Positions 10,621-19,721 of a DNA stretch of 20,000 bases are shown here, piece by piece. Position 1 is the first letter of the stretch. Every line of letters starts with the position of its first letter. This stretch comes from Theodoxus fluviatilis (lineage: Eukaryota > Mollusca > Gastropoda > Cycloneritida > Neritidae), in assembly GCA_034096865.1 (NCBI GenBank), contig JAWQFJ010025390.1:1-20000 (forward strand). Direction: 5' to 3'. The position numbers and the translations under genes are program-made. Under the pieces are notes generated by a model that worked only from the letters and a program-made list of their open reading frames with translations, did not search any database and was not told where the DNA came from.

Positions 10621-11155
10621 AATTAAGCCCCTCATAAAAAATCATGTCACAGTCTCCCTGGAAGTGAATCTGCTTATTGGCTGGAGTAGATGTCAAACTC
10701 GAATTAACAGCGGTGATAATCAAAACAAAGCACGTACCATAAATGCAACGACCACAGACTAGAAACGCTAAAGGGGAGAGGAAAGTAGCAGTGGTCGTGA
10801 ATTGGATTGGGTGGGGCGGTACGTGTGGGGTGGATAAGAAGTTTTATGAGGGGTGGGGATGAGACCAGGGGAAGGAATGATCGGGGTAGGTGTGGGCAAA
10901 CCGGACGAAAAGGCCAATGCAACGTCACTGATCACACCAGTGTCTGGGGCGCGTTGCTTAGCCTACCTCGTTGGCAAATAATAAGCCAGTGTCAACATGT
11001 GTTAAACATTTGACTGCCTTAATTAATTTACATTTGCTTTCATGATGTTGACACAGCCCTATTCCTCGCAAGATCTTGCCAGGTTAATTCCAACCGTATG
11101 CAACGCACCCCTGGAATCGCGCTGAGGTAAAGGGAACAAGAGTCAGAAAACAACA
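10621..11155. other. gene-free stretch, partly G-rich
   Basis: Nothing gene-like was recognised. The part at 10800-10900 is G-rich (GGGTGGGGCGG-like). Confidence 0.45.
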
Positions 11156-11375
11156 TTTGTGACGACAACGAGGACGAAAACAACAAAGACGACGACGACG
11201 ACGACGACGACAACAAAAACAAAAACAACAACAAAGTTCAAGATGCTGAAGCCAGGAATGAAATGATGACAGCGGCGACGAGGAGGTGGTGGTTTCGAGG
11301 AGGAGGAGGACGACGACGGCGGCGGCGAGGAGGAGGAGGAGGAGGAGCAGCAGCAGCAGCAGCAGCAGGAGGAAA
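11156..11375. repeat. compound trinucleotide tract (GAC, CAA, GAG, GGC, GCA)
   Basis: GAC repeats (about 11188-11211) and CAA repeats are followed by GAG, GAC, GGC, GAG (to about 11346) and GCA (11347-11369). All frames give simple homopolymeric proteins (poly-Gly, poly-Arg, poly-Ala, poly-Ser). No splice signals or domain suggest that it is coding. Confidence 0.92.
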
Positions 11376-13806
11376 AGAAGGAGCTAGCTTCAAAGCCGGA
11401 GTAGAAGTAGCGGGAGGATGTGCAGAAACAGGAGCAGCGAAAGGATTGAGGAGAGCAAGGGTATAGGAGGACAATTGCAAGCAATTAAATGGAAAGGAAA
11501 TTATCAAGCACGATGTATCACAGCAACCTTCATGTGGTGCTTGATGACCCGTTCCATTCCAAACTCACTTGATCGCTCGTGTGCCATGCGTGATGTATAT
11601 TAATTTTCTCATTTCCACGGCACTCATTCATAGGATTAAGGATAGGGCCTACACAGAGTGCGAGCGTCTTGTTTTAATTTCCCCCGAATTGTCTCATGAG
11701 TGGCATAATCTTCGTAGCTTCACTTTGCAATATCGACCTATACATCACATCAGTAATTAGATAATACAAATCATTCTAAATCCTCATGTGCGAAGATCGT
11801 GTTTTCTTTGCCCATTCGTAGCCTCCCGCATTGTAGTAAAGGGAAGTGACTCTTGCTGGAGAGAAATTTTTCATAGTTACAAGAGGCTCCTCATGCGATC
11901 CCTTGAGTCATCACTCAGAAGGATATGGTGTTGATGTTTTCACAGCTGAGAGACCGTCACCGATCATCAGTGGATTTGTTTCTCGACACAGGACGAAGAA
12001 CCGTTGTTTACGGCTGTGGATGATAGAAGGGTAATTTTCTGTCATGCTGATTATATTATTGACCAACAATTGCTTCATCTATCACTTTTCGGTAGATGTT
12101 TCGTTTGGCGCGAAGTTGAAATTTTGTCGTCTATTTGTCGTTACTCGTTGACTGAGCACAATACAGGTGGGTCGAGGTAGATCGCTAGTGAGAATTCATT
12201 TACCATACTTTCAGACGACTGCAGGATGGACTCAATGATCATGTGGCCTAGCGATAAACAGTGGTAATAGCGATTGTCGAGTTCATTTCTGCGTGTCCCA
12301 GGGTATTGACAGTTGCGCATATTTTCCTGTTTCACTTCTGCACTCTTTCATACCGGAGAGGCCTGTGCATCTCATCGTGATACGACTTTCCACACCTCCT
12401 TTAAATGATGTATGTTTCAGCGCGTTTCTTTATAAGAAAATCACTGAGGAAATTGCCTTTTGATGCATATTAGTGATCGAACATCTGTACTGTAGTCATG
12501 GTATATATTCTGCCAACGAAATTCGAGTGAACGAACAGTAATACGTAGTAATAGTATAATATACTAGTATACGCCAGTATAGTCAGCAATACAATCGTTG
12601 CATGTGTGCTATGTATCGGAAACAGTAATTTCACTACCTTATATATATGAATAATTTGCTCGTATGTATACATACGTTTCGAATCCGATGTTCCTGATGA
12701 TGTTCAGGGTCAGTGACATGCCATGCTAGTATCATACCCCCTCTCATCCTGTCAGAACTTAACCCAAGGAACTAACGCCGTTTTGAGGAGAAACTCATGC
12801 TGATATATTGCTTTGAAATCGTTCATAACTGTTAATGGCAAGTTATATCAGTGGTAAAATGTGTTCAACACAGAATAATTATGGATGTAAATGCTGGCAG
12901 TGAATGCTTTGTTGCATTCCATTCAAACAGCCAGTAGGGAAACTTACAGTTACATGACATACTGATATGACTATTAGTATTACTACGGCATTGCTTTGAG
13001 GATAGCATTATCAAAATCATCAATTAACCACTCTTACAAGGAATGGAAAACCTCAATGTGGCCCAATTTTGTCTTCTAAGAATTTTTTCAAGTGACATTT
13101 TTCCTTGAAATGTAAAGTCAGGAATTTTCCCTTGATGTTGGCAATCTCACTCTCAGCACCACAAAAAAAATAATGTCACACCAATGCTTAGCAGCGAGAA
13201 CTTTTAAAGATATCATTACAATTCACATTGAATGAGAAATGGAAAAAAGAACACTTTTAAAAAGTACTTACATGCAGCAGGAAATATTTAGACTTTTCAT
13301 TTACTTGGTTTGTGTAGTGTAGTAGATTGATAAGCAACTGTGCATCTTTGATAGAACTAACACAAGCATGTGGTACTAAGCATTTCTGTGAAAGTTGATA
13401 ACATGTATAATGGCTGAACATTTTTCATCATCCTGTTGTTAAAAGTATAATACAACTAACAAATATTGAAATGAATTCAAAGTGCAAACATGCTTTTGAA
13501 TTTTCTATAATTTCTGTTTTATTTGCATGTAAGGGGTTTCAGACCTAGACATGGTTGATAAATAACTTCATGAGAACCACCAATAACTCTTACCATTCAG
13601 TACACATAACTTCATCTTCTTTGACGTGCAGAGTTTCTTTCTGTTGCATTCAGGTATATGGCATTTCTTGTCATGTACTACTCAGAGGGTGATTAGTGTT
13701 GCTGTTCATATTCAGCATGGTTTTGGTATTTGCACTGAGCAGACCATATTTCATATTTTGCTTTTTGACATGTTCCCCCCTCTCCCCCCTCAGTTGTTTT
13801 ATAGTG
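11376..13806. other. 2.4-kb gene-free stretch
   Basis: AT-rich sequence without recognisable genes, RNA genes or element boundaries. There is a perfect 16-bp palindrome CGTATGTATACATACG at 12661-12676. It probably includes the upstream flank of the USP48-like gene, but no promoter elements could be identified with confidence. Confidence 0.45.
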
Positions 13807-14384
13807 TCCAAAATAACATATTTAATGGCTTTACTCCCTTGAGAAGTATTATTTTCTGTTGTTGACAGAACATTTCAGAATGTATTTAGCTCAGTGGCTC
13901 ATTAAACATTGTTTTCTTACAAATGTCTTGTATTTTAAGGTTTATGCCAAAGCACTGCATCTGAACTGTCTGCAAATAGTGCACAGTGTAGCAAACCTAT
14001 GTAGATTGGGGCTTGTTAATCATACATGTCTTAATATATTCAATGACAAGAAGGAAAAGGTGAAAAATTTGACATGCTTCTGTTGTCTTTTTTAATGTCT
14101 AAAAGTTGTCATCAGTGCATATATTTGTATCTTTGGAAAACCATCAGAAAGTGTTGCAGACCATTTCAATTTTCTCCTCCTCCTCCTCCTCCTCCTCCTC
14201 CTCCTCCTCCTCCTCCTCCTCCCTCCTCCTCTCTCCTCCTCCTCCTCCTCCTCCTCCTCCTCCTCCTCCTCCTCCTCCTCCTCCTCCTCCTCCTCCTCCT
14301 CCTCCTCCTCCTCCTCCTCCTCCCTCCTCCTCCTCCTCCTCCTCCTCCTCCTCCTCCTCCTCCTCCTCCTCCTCCTCCTCTTCC
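13807..14384 (+). repeat. tandem duplication, copy 1 (unique part plus (TCC)n array)
   Basis: The sequence starting TCCAAAATAACATA at 13807 is repeated with an offset of 578 bp at 14385. About the first 260 bp are identical. Differences cluster in the last 100 bp before the TCC array (for example GACATG/GATATG, a small indel after ATGTCT, GCAGACC/GCCAACC). The 78-codon frame repeated in both copies (13859-14095 and 14437-14673) is probably non-coding and only reflects the duplication. Confidence 0.95.
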
Positions 14385-14387
14385 TCC
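14173..14387. repeat. (TCC)n array 1
   Basis: About 210 bp of TCC repeats on the + strand with a few CTCCC or CTCTC interruptions. It is a pure pyrimidine strand opposite a pure purine strand. Confidence 0.98.
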
Positions 14388-14907
14388 AAAATAACATATT
14401 TAATGGCTTTACTCCCTTGAGAAGTATTATTTTCTGTTGTTGACAGAACATTTCAGAATGTATTTAGCTCAGTGGCTCATTAAACATTGTTTTCTTACAA
14501 ATGTCTTGTATTTTAAGGTTTATGCCAAAGCACTGCATCTGAACTGTCTGCAAATAGTGCACAGTGTAGCAAACCTATGTAGATTGGGGCTTGTTAATCA
14601 TACATGTCTTAATATATTCAATGACAAGAAGGAAAAGGTGAAAAATTTGATATGCTTCTGTTGTTTTTTTTAATGTCTTTGTCATCAGTGCATATATTTG
14701 TATCTTTGGAAAACCATCAGAAAGTGTTGCCAACCATTTCAATTTCCTCCTCCTCCTCCTCCTCCTCCTCCTCCTCCTCCTCCTCCTCCTCCTCCTCTCC
14801 TCCTCCTCCTCCTCCTCCTCCTCCTCCTCCTCCTCCTCCTCCTCCTCCTCCTCCTCCTCCTCCTCCTCCTCCTCCTCCTCCTCCTCCCTCCTCCTCCTCC
14901 TCCTCCC
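14385..14907 (+). repeat. tandem duplication, copy 2
   Basis: This is the second copy of the 13807 unit. It ends in its own (TCC)n array and abuts the first exon of the USP48-like gene. The copy 1/copy 2 junction is at the TCC array, and copy 1 itself begins at an isolated TCC, so a slippage or microhomology origin is likely. Confidence 0.95.
14745..14907. repeat. (TCC)n array 2
   Basis: About 160 bp of TCC repeats with one CTCTCC break near 14797 and a CTCCC break near 14887, ending in CCCAG (14905-14909). It lies 70 bp before the USP48-like start codon. Confidence 0.98.
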
Positions 14908-14976
14908 AGACTGGCTGGATTGATGACACTGAAGTGTGCTGCTTGTACAGTATGTATGTATGCAGGTGTTGCCAGA

Positions 14977-15110
14977 ATGCCAAGTAAGGTGCAACAGGAT
15001 CGGCTGGCCTGGCTGTGGGCGGAGGTCACGCCTCCAGAGGATGTCACCACAGATCACATCCATACAGCCTACCGCCTCAGCCTGCCTCACTGCAAGCAGG
15101 GAGCATGCAA
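14977..15110 (+). CDS. USP48: USP48-like ubiquitin hydrolase, coding exon 1
   Basis: The ATG at 14977 opens a 134-nt coding exon starting MPSKVQQDRLAWLWAEV and ending AYRLSLPHCKQGAC plus two bases of the next codon. The W-x-WAE, PE(D/E)V, HI-TAYR and C-x(4)-C spacing match the extreme N-terminus of animal USP48, with the Met at the same position. USP48 is a nuclear and cytoplasmic cysteine-type deubiquitinase of about 1,000 residues; this exon precedes the catalytic domain. The A at -3 gives a good start context. An in-frame ATG at 14956 would add seven residues, and the frame is open upstream through the TCC array, so the start rests on the USP48 alignment. The exon ends AA|GTGAGT in phase 2 and joins exon 2 to give C-K-RNCKGNP. 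Orthology is inferred from memory of the family. Confidence 0.85.
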
Positions 15111-15120
15111 GTGAGTAGAC

Positions 15121-15640
15121 CTTTTTGGTCTCTCATTGTCTTTTGGCTCTGGATCCTTCTTGCCACTCTTTGTCTTGTTTTCCACTGTATTGTTTGGCTA
15201 TTCTTGTTTCTTCTCTTCAATTTCCACTCCTTTCTACTCCTGTTGTTCATGATTCCCTCTTCCTGCTCCTCTTCCTGCTCTTGTTGCTCTGCCAGCTCCT
15301 GTACAGCTTTCTCCTAACAAAGTAACATCAACGTCCTTCCATCTTGTCCTCTTCATCATTCAAATCCAGTTCCTTCTCCTCTTTCTCCTTCTCCTAGTGC
15401 TTCTTTCCTCCTCTTACTCATTTCCTTCTCATACTTCTGCTCCTGCTTTCCCGCCTCTTGCTTCTGTGTCTGCTTTTCTTGCTCCTGCTTCTCTTCTGCA
15501 CCTTCTTCTCTTTGTTCTTCTCTCTCTCCTTTTCTGTCTTTTCTCCTTCTCTGGTCTCCTGTTCTCCTCCTTCTCCTTGCTTCTCCCATTCCTGCACCTC
15601 CTCCTCCTCCTTAGAAAGTTAGATGCCTACTTTTCTGCTC
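15121..15640 (+). repeat. pyrimidine-rich degenerate CTCCTTCT tract
   Basis: The + strand is dominated by CTCCT, TTCTC and TGCTC motifs for about 500 bp, with few purines. The arrangement is irregular and not a strict tandem repeat. Open frames on either strand translate to Ser/Leu/Pro-rich or Glu/Arg-rich low-complexity sequence. Confidence 0.8.
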
Positions 15641-15739
15641 TCCTTCACCACATCACTTTTTTCCCTTCTCTACCTCACAGAACACTTCAATATTTACTTT
15701 CTTAGACCATGTTCTGAACTGCTCTCAATTTTTGCCTGA

Positions 15740-16522
15740 ACATTGCTACAAGCAGTGTTCATGTTGCCGCACTCAGTGTTCATGTTGCTGCATGCAGTGT
15801 TCATGATGCCACATGCAGTGTTCATGATGCCACTCGCAGTGTTCATATATCCACACAGTGATCATGTTGCCACACACTATGTTTATGTTGCCACCTGCAT
15901 TGTTCATGTTGCTACACCCTGTGTAGATGTTGCCACACGTTGTGTTCATGTTGCCACACGCAGTGTACATGTTGCCACACGCTGTGTTCATGTTGCCACC
16001 TGCAGTGTTCATGTTGCCACCTGCATTGTTCATGTTGCTACACATTGTTTTCATGTTGCCACATGCAGTGTTATGTTGCTACATGCTGTGTTCATATTGC
16101 CATCTCTAGTGTTCTTGTTGCCACCTGCAGTGTACATGTTGCCACATGCAGTGTTCATGTTGCCACCTGCAGTGTTCATGTTGCTACACCCTGTGTACAT
16201 GTTGCTACACACAGTGTTCATGTTGCCACATGCAGTGTTATGTTGCTACATGCAGTGTTCATGTTGCCACATGCTTTGTTCATGTTGCCACTCACTGTGT
16301 TCATGTTGCCACCTGCAGTGTTATGTTGCTACATGCAGTGTTCATGTTGCCACATGCTGTGTTCATGTTGCCACACACTGTGTTCATGTTGCCACCTGCA
16401 GTGTACATGTTGCCACATGCAGTGTTCATGTTGCCACCTGCAATGTTCATGTTGCCACCTGCAATGTTCATGTTACTACATGCTGTGTTCATATTGCCAC
16501 ACACAGTGTTCATGTTGCTAAG
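15740..16522 (+). repeat. 21-bp minisatellite, about 37 units
   Basis: The unit is close to TGTTCATGTTGCCACATGCAG, with variation mainly in the last six bases. Because 21 is a multiple of 3 and the unit lacks stops in several frames, long frames appear on both strands (for example 263 codons at 15743-16534), but the block lies inside an intron. Three units lack one base (TGTTATGTTGCT near 16071, 16238 and 16321), so the phase shifts, as expected for non-coding sequence. Confidence 0.97.
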
Positions 16523-16598
16523 GTGACAGTTTAAGGAATAGTGTTAGCTAGTCATGCATGTGCATTCCATGTGTTGACAAAAGTTTATCTCTGTTCAG

Positions 16599-16710
16599 AC
16601 GAAACTGCAAGGGAAACCCTTTTTGTCTGAATGGAATGGGGGAGAAGCAGTACTTCGGCAAGATCGAAGATGATGACGAGTTTGATCCCGGAGACGAAAC
16701 TCGAGATGAT
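16599..16710 (+). CDS. USP48: USP48-like ubiquitin hydrolase, coding exon 2
   Basis: The acceptor CTGTTCAG (ending 16598) precedes a 112-nt exon. Its first base completes the Lys codon left by exon 1. It then reads RNCKGNPFCLNGMGEKQYFG, followed by an acidic stretch ending TRDD, and stops at GAT|GTGAGT in phase 0. RNCKGNP-CL-G-GE is strongly conserved in USP48 and lies just before the Cys-box exon. The catalytic Cys, His and Asn/Asp residues are not present in the window. No in-frame stop occurs, so nothing suggests a pseudogene. Intron 2 starts at 16711 and is at least 3.29 kb long. Confidence 0.88.
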
Positions 16711-16820
16711 GTGAGTAGTGTTGGTTTTGAATGTTTTGCCTGCAATGTGTCTGATGTGATTTTGATTCATGTAATTAGTCATGAGTTCGACTAGTGAAGT
16801 GTCCATCGTGGAAGGCAAAC

Positions 16821-17161
16821 ACCTCGCCAATCCTTCAGTCACTTCACTGGCTCCCAGTTCATTGCCAGGTTGAATATATATATATATACATGCTTGTGCA
16901 CTGTCTTTAAGTGCTTTTGTGGCACTGCTCCCCAATACATGTATGTCGGACCTCGTAAAAGGCGACACACCATCCAGAGTCCTGCAGTCATTGGAGAAGC
17001 TTCTCCTGTGTGTTCCACAAAGAAACTTGAAGAGACATGGGTGTAGATCCTTTTCCTTTATTGGCCCAAGACTCGGGAATACTATTCTGAAAGAACTGAA
17101 AAAATCAGACGGTCTTTCCAGTTTTAAGAAGGGATTGAAAACCTACCTATTCCAGTTTTAA
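16821..17161 (+). pseudogene. non-LTR retrotransposon (LINE) reverse transcriptase C-terminus, decayed
   Basis: The reading starts with ILQSLHWLPV at about 16830-16859, the conserved start of the region after the RT domain in CR1/L2-like LINEs. An AT repeat (16874-16888) disrupts the following segment, and a frame change is needed near 16905 to reach TAPQYM. A third frame from about 16939 encodes SDLV...DTPSR, GPRLGN and SFKKGLKTYLFQF, then TAA at 17159-17161. These are the family's typical closing motifs. The following AGCACCTTGAGCATG is consistent with such an element's 3' UTR. It is on the same strand as the host gene and cannot be functional. Confidence 0.8.
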
Positions 17162-17324
17162 TCATTAGCACCTTGAGCATGCCTCAGCATGAAAAAAAGC
17201 CGCATTACAAGAGCATATATACATGCATGCATGCATACATAATAACTATTCATCTTATGGAGGTACAAGTATTGTACATGATGAACACATTACATATTTG
17301 CAACTTATGCAGGCAACACGACAT

Positions 17325-17770
17325 GGGAACAAGATTGCACAGAATGACTAAGAGACTTACAGCAAGCCACAATGGCAGCAAGGCCAGGGAACAAGATTGC
17401 ACAGAATGACTAAGAGACTTACAGCAAGCCACAATGGCAGCAAGGCCAGGGAACAAGATTGCACAGAATGACTAAGAGACTTACAGCAAGCCACAATGGC
17501 AGCAAGGCCAGGGAACAAGATTGCACAGAATGACTAAGAGACTTACAGCAAGCCACAATGGCAGCAAGGCCAGGGAACAAGATTGCACAGAATGACTAAG
17601 AGACTTACAGCAAGCCACAATGGCAGCAAGGCCAGGGAACAAGATTGCACAGAATGACTAAGAGACTTACAGCAAGCCACAATGGCAGCAAGGCCAGGGA
17701 ACAAGATTGCACAGAATGACTAAGAGACTTACAGCAAGCCACAATGGCAGCAAGGCCAGGGAACAAGATT
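17325..17770 (+). repeat. 62-bp minisatellite, seven identical units plus partial
   Basis: Units start at 17325, 17387, 17449, 17511, 17573, 17635 and 17697 with GGGAACAAGATTGCACAGAA, and I saw no base differences between them. A partial unit begins at 17759 and diverges after GGGAACAAGATT. A weaker echo, TTTACAGCAAGC, occurs near 17802-17813. The minus-strand frames over the array are repeat artefacts. Confidence 0.98.
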
Positions 17771-17936
17771 GGGCAGAGCGGCCTCTGGACATTTAAGAAA
17801 TTTACAGCAAGCATCAATATTATCTGATATACAGTGTACTGTTTCTGGATGTTAGCATGTGACTTTTACCCCATGCGCAGAATCATTTACTTTTTTGAAA
17901 TTAGAGAGAGGCATGAACTATAATTCCTTTTTTAAT

Positions 17937-18124
17937 CACTCACTCACTCACTCACTCACTCACTCACTCACTCACTCACTCACTCACTCACTCACTCACT
18001 CACTCACTCACTCACTCACTCACTCACTCACTCACTCACTCACTCACTCACTCACTCACTCACTCACTCACTCACTCACTCACTCACTCACTCACTCACT
18101 CACTCACTCACTCACTCACTCACT
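17937..18124. repeat. (CACT)47 microsatellite
   Basis: 188 bp of perfect CACT repeats, 47 copies with no interruption. Confidence 0.99.
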
Positions 18125-18608
18125 GGTTAATGTGCCTTTTCACATGTTCACCAATAATATATCTAACTTGAACTGAACAGACATGTTAATTGGATCTGTT
18201 ATTGTGCCAATGCCATAGTAATTAACTAAATAGATGTGTTACTCTGCTACATTGTTAATGTTCTCAAACTTCATAGCAATTGGAAGCATCAACATCTCTC
18301 CCTGCCCCTTCCTCACCCCCGCACCACTGTAATCCACTGCCGTCAACTCACTTATATCAAAATAATGCTCTGGTAAAGGATGAAAACACTGTTATCATCC
18401 ACTGCCCATGTTTAGAATAGGCTGAAGCATCAAGAACATGTGCATTTTTATGTACATAGCTCTGTTCATGCCATGATTAGCAGACCATAGAAAATTAAAA
18501 GAAGGTGACACCACATCTGGATTCTAGTTTGTCATATTTTCTCAGTGAATCCTAATTCTTATTCCTTTTTTGTCTGTTGGGGTTGTCTAATTTGAGTATT
18601 TGCACTAG
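18125..18608. other. gene-free intron stretch
   Basis: Nothing was recognised between the CACT array and the Tc1/mariner element. Confidence 0.5.
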
Positions 18609-18610
18609 TA

Positions 18611-19453
18611 TACTCACAGACATAAGAAACGCGAAAAAGTTAGTGTGTATTTTTAATATTTTAAATACAATCTTAAGATATTTTGCGTACAGTGCCTATG
18701 CATTTGCACTCTTAACTACCGCACAACGTGCACATTTCGTGCACAGCGTTCCGTTTACAGTGGCAAAGGACGGTCAAATGCGGCATGGTGATCGCCTCAT
18801 GGGAGGCACTTGCAAGTTGTGCAGCAAAATTTGCTTGCTGTAGCAGTGTTCAGGGGTTGTACCTCAATAAAGAGCAGGCCTGAAAAGTTTCTCTTTCCTT
18901 TTCATCAGTCCTCAGCAGCGATGCCAAGACTTAGCGCAGAAGAACGCAACCAAGCGCTTGGTCATTTGGAGGCTGGTGTTCCTCAAACCTATTCAATGTT
19001 CACCTCTCGACTATCTACCGTCTAGAGCACCGTTTCCAGGCGACTGGCACGGTTGCTGATGGACCACGGTCAGGCAGGCCTTGAGCTACGACCCCTCGGC
19101 AAGACCGCTACATTTTAAGAAGCCATCGGCAAGAAAAGTTCCTGAAGGCGACTACCACATCAGCAAACTTGCCAGGCAATGCCCAACGTCGAGTCAGCGC
19201 CAGGACAGTGCGCCGTCGCCTCAAGGAGAACGGGCTACTAAACCGTCGTCCAGCTCCAGGACCAGTGCTGACTCTCATCGTCATCGCCAGGCTCGTCTCC
19301 AGTGGGCTCAGGCTAGAATCAACTGGCGCAGGCAACAGTGGGGACTTGTGGTGTTCACAGATGAGTGCAGATTCTGCATTGATGAAGCATACTGACGTGT
19401 TAGGATATGGCGAAGGCAGACTAGCTCTTTCGCGTTTCTTATGTCCGTGAGTA
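18611..19453 (+). mobile_element. Tc1/mariner element, internally deleted
   Basis: The terminal inverted repeats begin TACTCACAGACATAAGAAAC at 18611 and, read from the other end, TACTCACGGACATAAGAAAC at 19453. They extend about 29 bp with two mismatches. TA flanks both ends (18609-18610, 19454-19455), the standard Tc1/mariner target duplication. The element is 843 bp, shorter than the usual 1.2-1.6 kb, because the transposase 3' half is missing. It sits in intron 2 of the USP48-like gene. Confidence 0.9.
18921..19395 (+). pseudogene. Tc1-like transposase, truncated and broken
   Basis: It starts MPRLSAEERNQALGHLEAG, a typical Tc1-group N-terminus. The second helix-turn-helix segment (HLSTIYRLEHRFQATGTVAD) and the GRP hook need a different frame from about 18993. 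A TGA stop follows GRP at 19082-19084, and a further frame change is needed near 19275 to reach HRQARLQWAQ and VVFTDE. The Asp in VVFTDE (19360-19362) is the first catalytic residue of the DDE triad. The second Asp and the final Glu or Asp are absent, since the element's 3' end follows almost at once. The protein cannot be active, but the ends could still be substrates for a related transposase. Confidence 0.85.
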
Positions 19454-19721
19454 TATTACTTAATACTTTGTGTTTGTTTCATGAGGTGATTTGAATAAGA
19501 ATTGAACTTTCATTTCTTTTCATAGCCATGTAGGAAGATTTAATGTTGGTGTTTTGCCTGAATTTGTTTGAAACTGTTCATTTGCAGGATTAAACACATG
19601 GTGATGGTAATAGAGCCTGAACAAGTCAGTATCTCATTTGGTCACTCGATTTAAGGACAGCTGGACTTAAGTGACCGACACAAATGTTCTGTTTTCTGAA
19701 GGATGATTCAACTTTTTGTTC

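Larger units (their letters stand above)
15111..16598 (+). other. USP48-like intron 1 (GT-AG, phase 2)
   Basis: The donor GTGAGT at 15111 and the acceptor TTTATCTCTGTTCAG ending at 16598 are both close to consensus and join the two exons in frame. The 1,488-bp intron contains a pyrimidine-rich tract (15121-15640) and a 21-bp minisatellite (15740-16522), leaving little unique sequence. Confidence 0.85.

Noticed and set aside
11143..11507. Poly-Ser/Ala/Pro frames on the minus strand
   Set aside because: Compound trinucleotide repeats produce them; no start, splice or domain evidence.
13859..14673. Repeated 78-codon frame as a duplicated small gene
   Set aside because: Its repetition is explained by the 578-bp tandem duplication; there is no motif, and it uses a non-ATG start.
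14092..15090. Poly-Glu, poly-Pro, poly-Arg and poly-Ser frames over the TCC arrays
   Set aside because: They are direct products of the (TCC)n repeats in all frames and do not carry flanking domain sequence, apart from the USP48 exon that follows on the + strand.
15740..16522. CRISPR-like array
   Set aside because: There is no repeat-spacer alternation; the 21-bp units are contiguous and themselves variable, and the context is a eukaryotic intron.
15743..16534. 263-codon + strand open frame with Val/Leu/Pro/His heptad repeats
   Set aside because: It is a translation of a 21-bp minisatellite inside a supported intron; other frames on both strands are also open and 20-base units shift phase.
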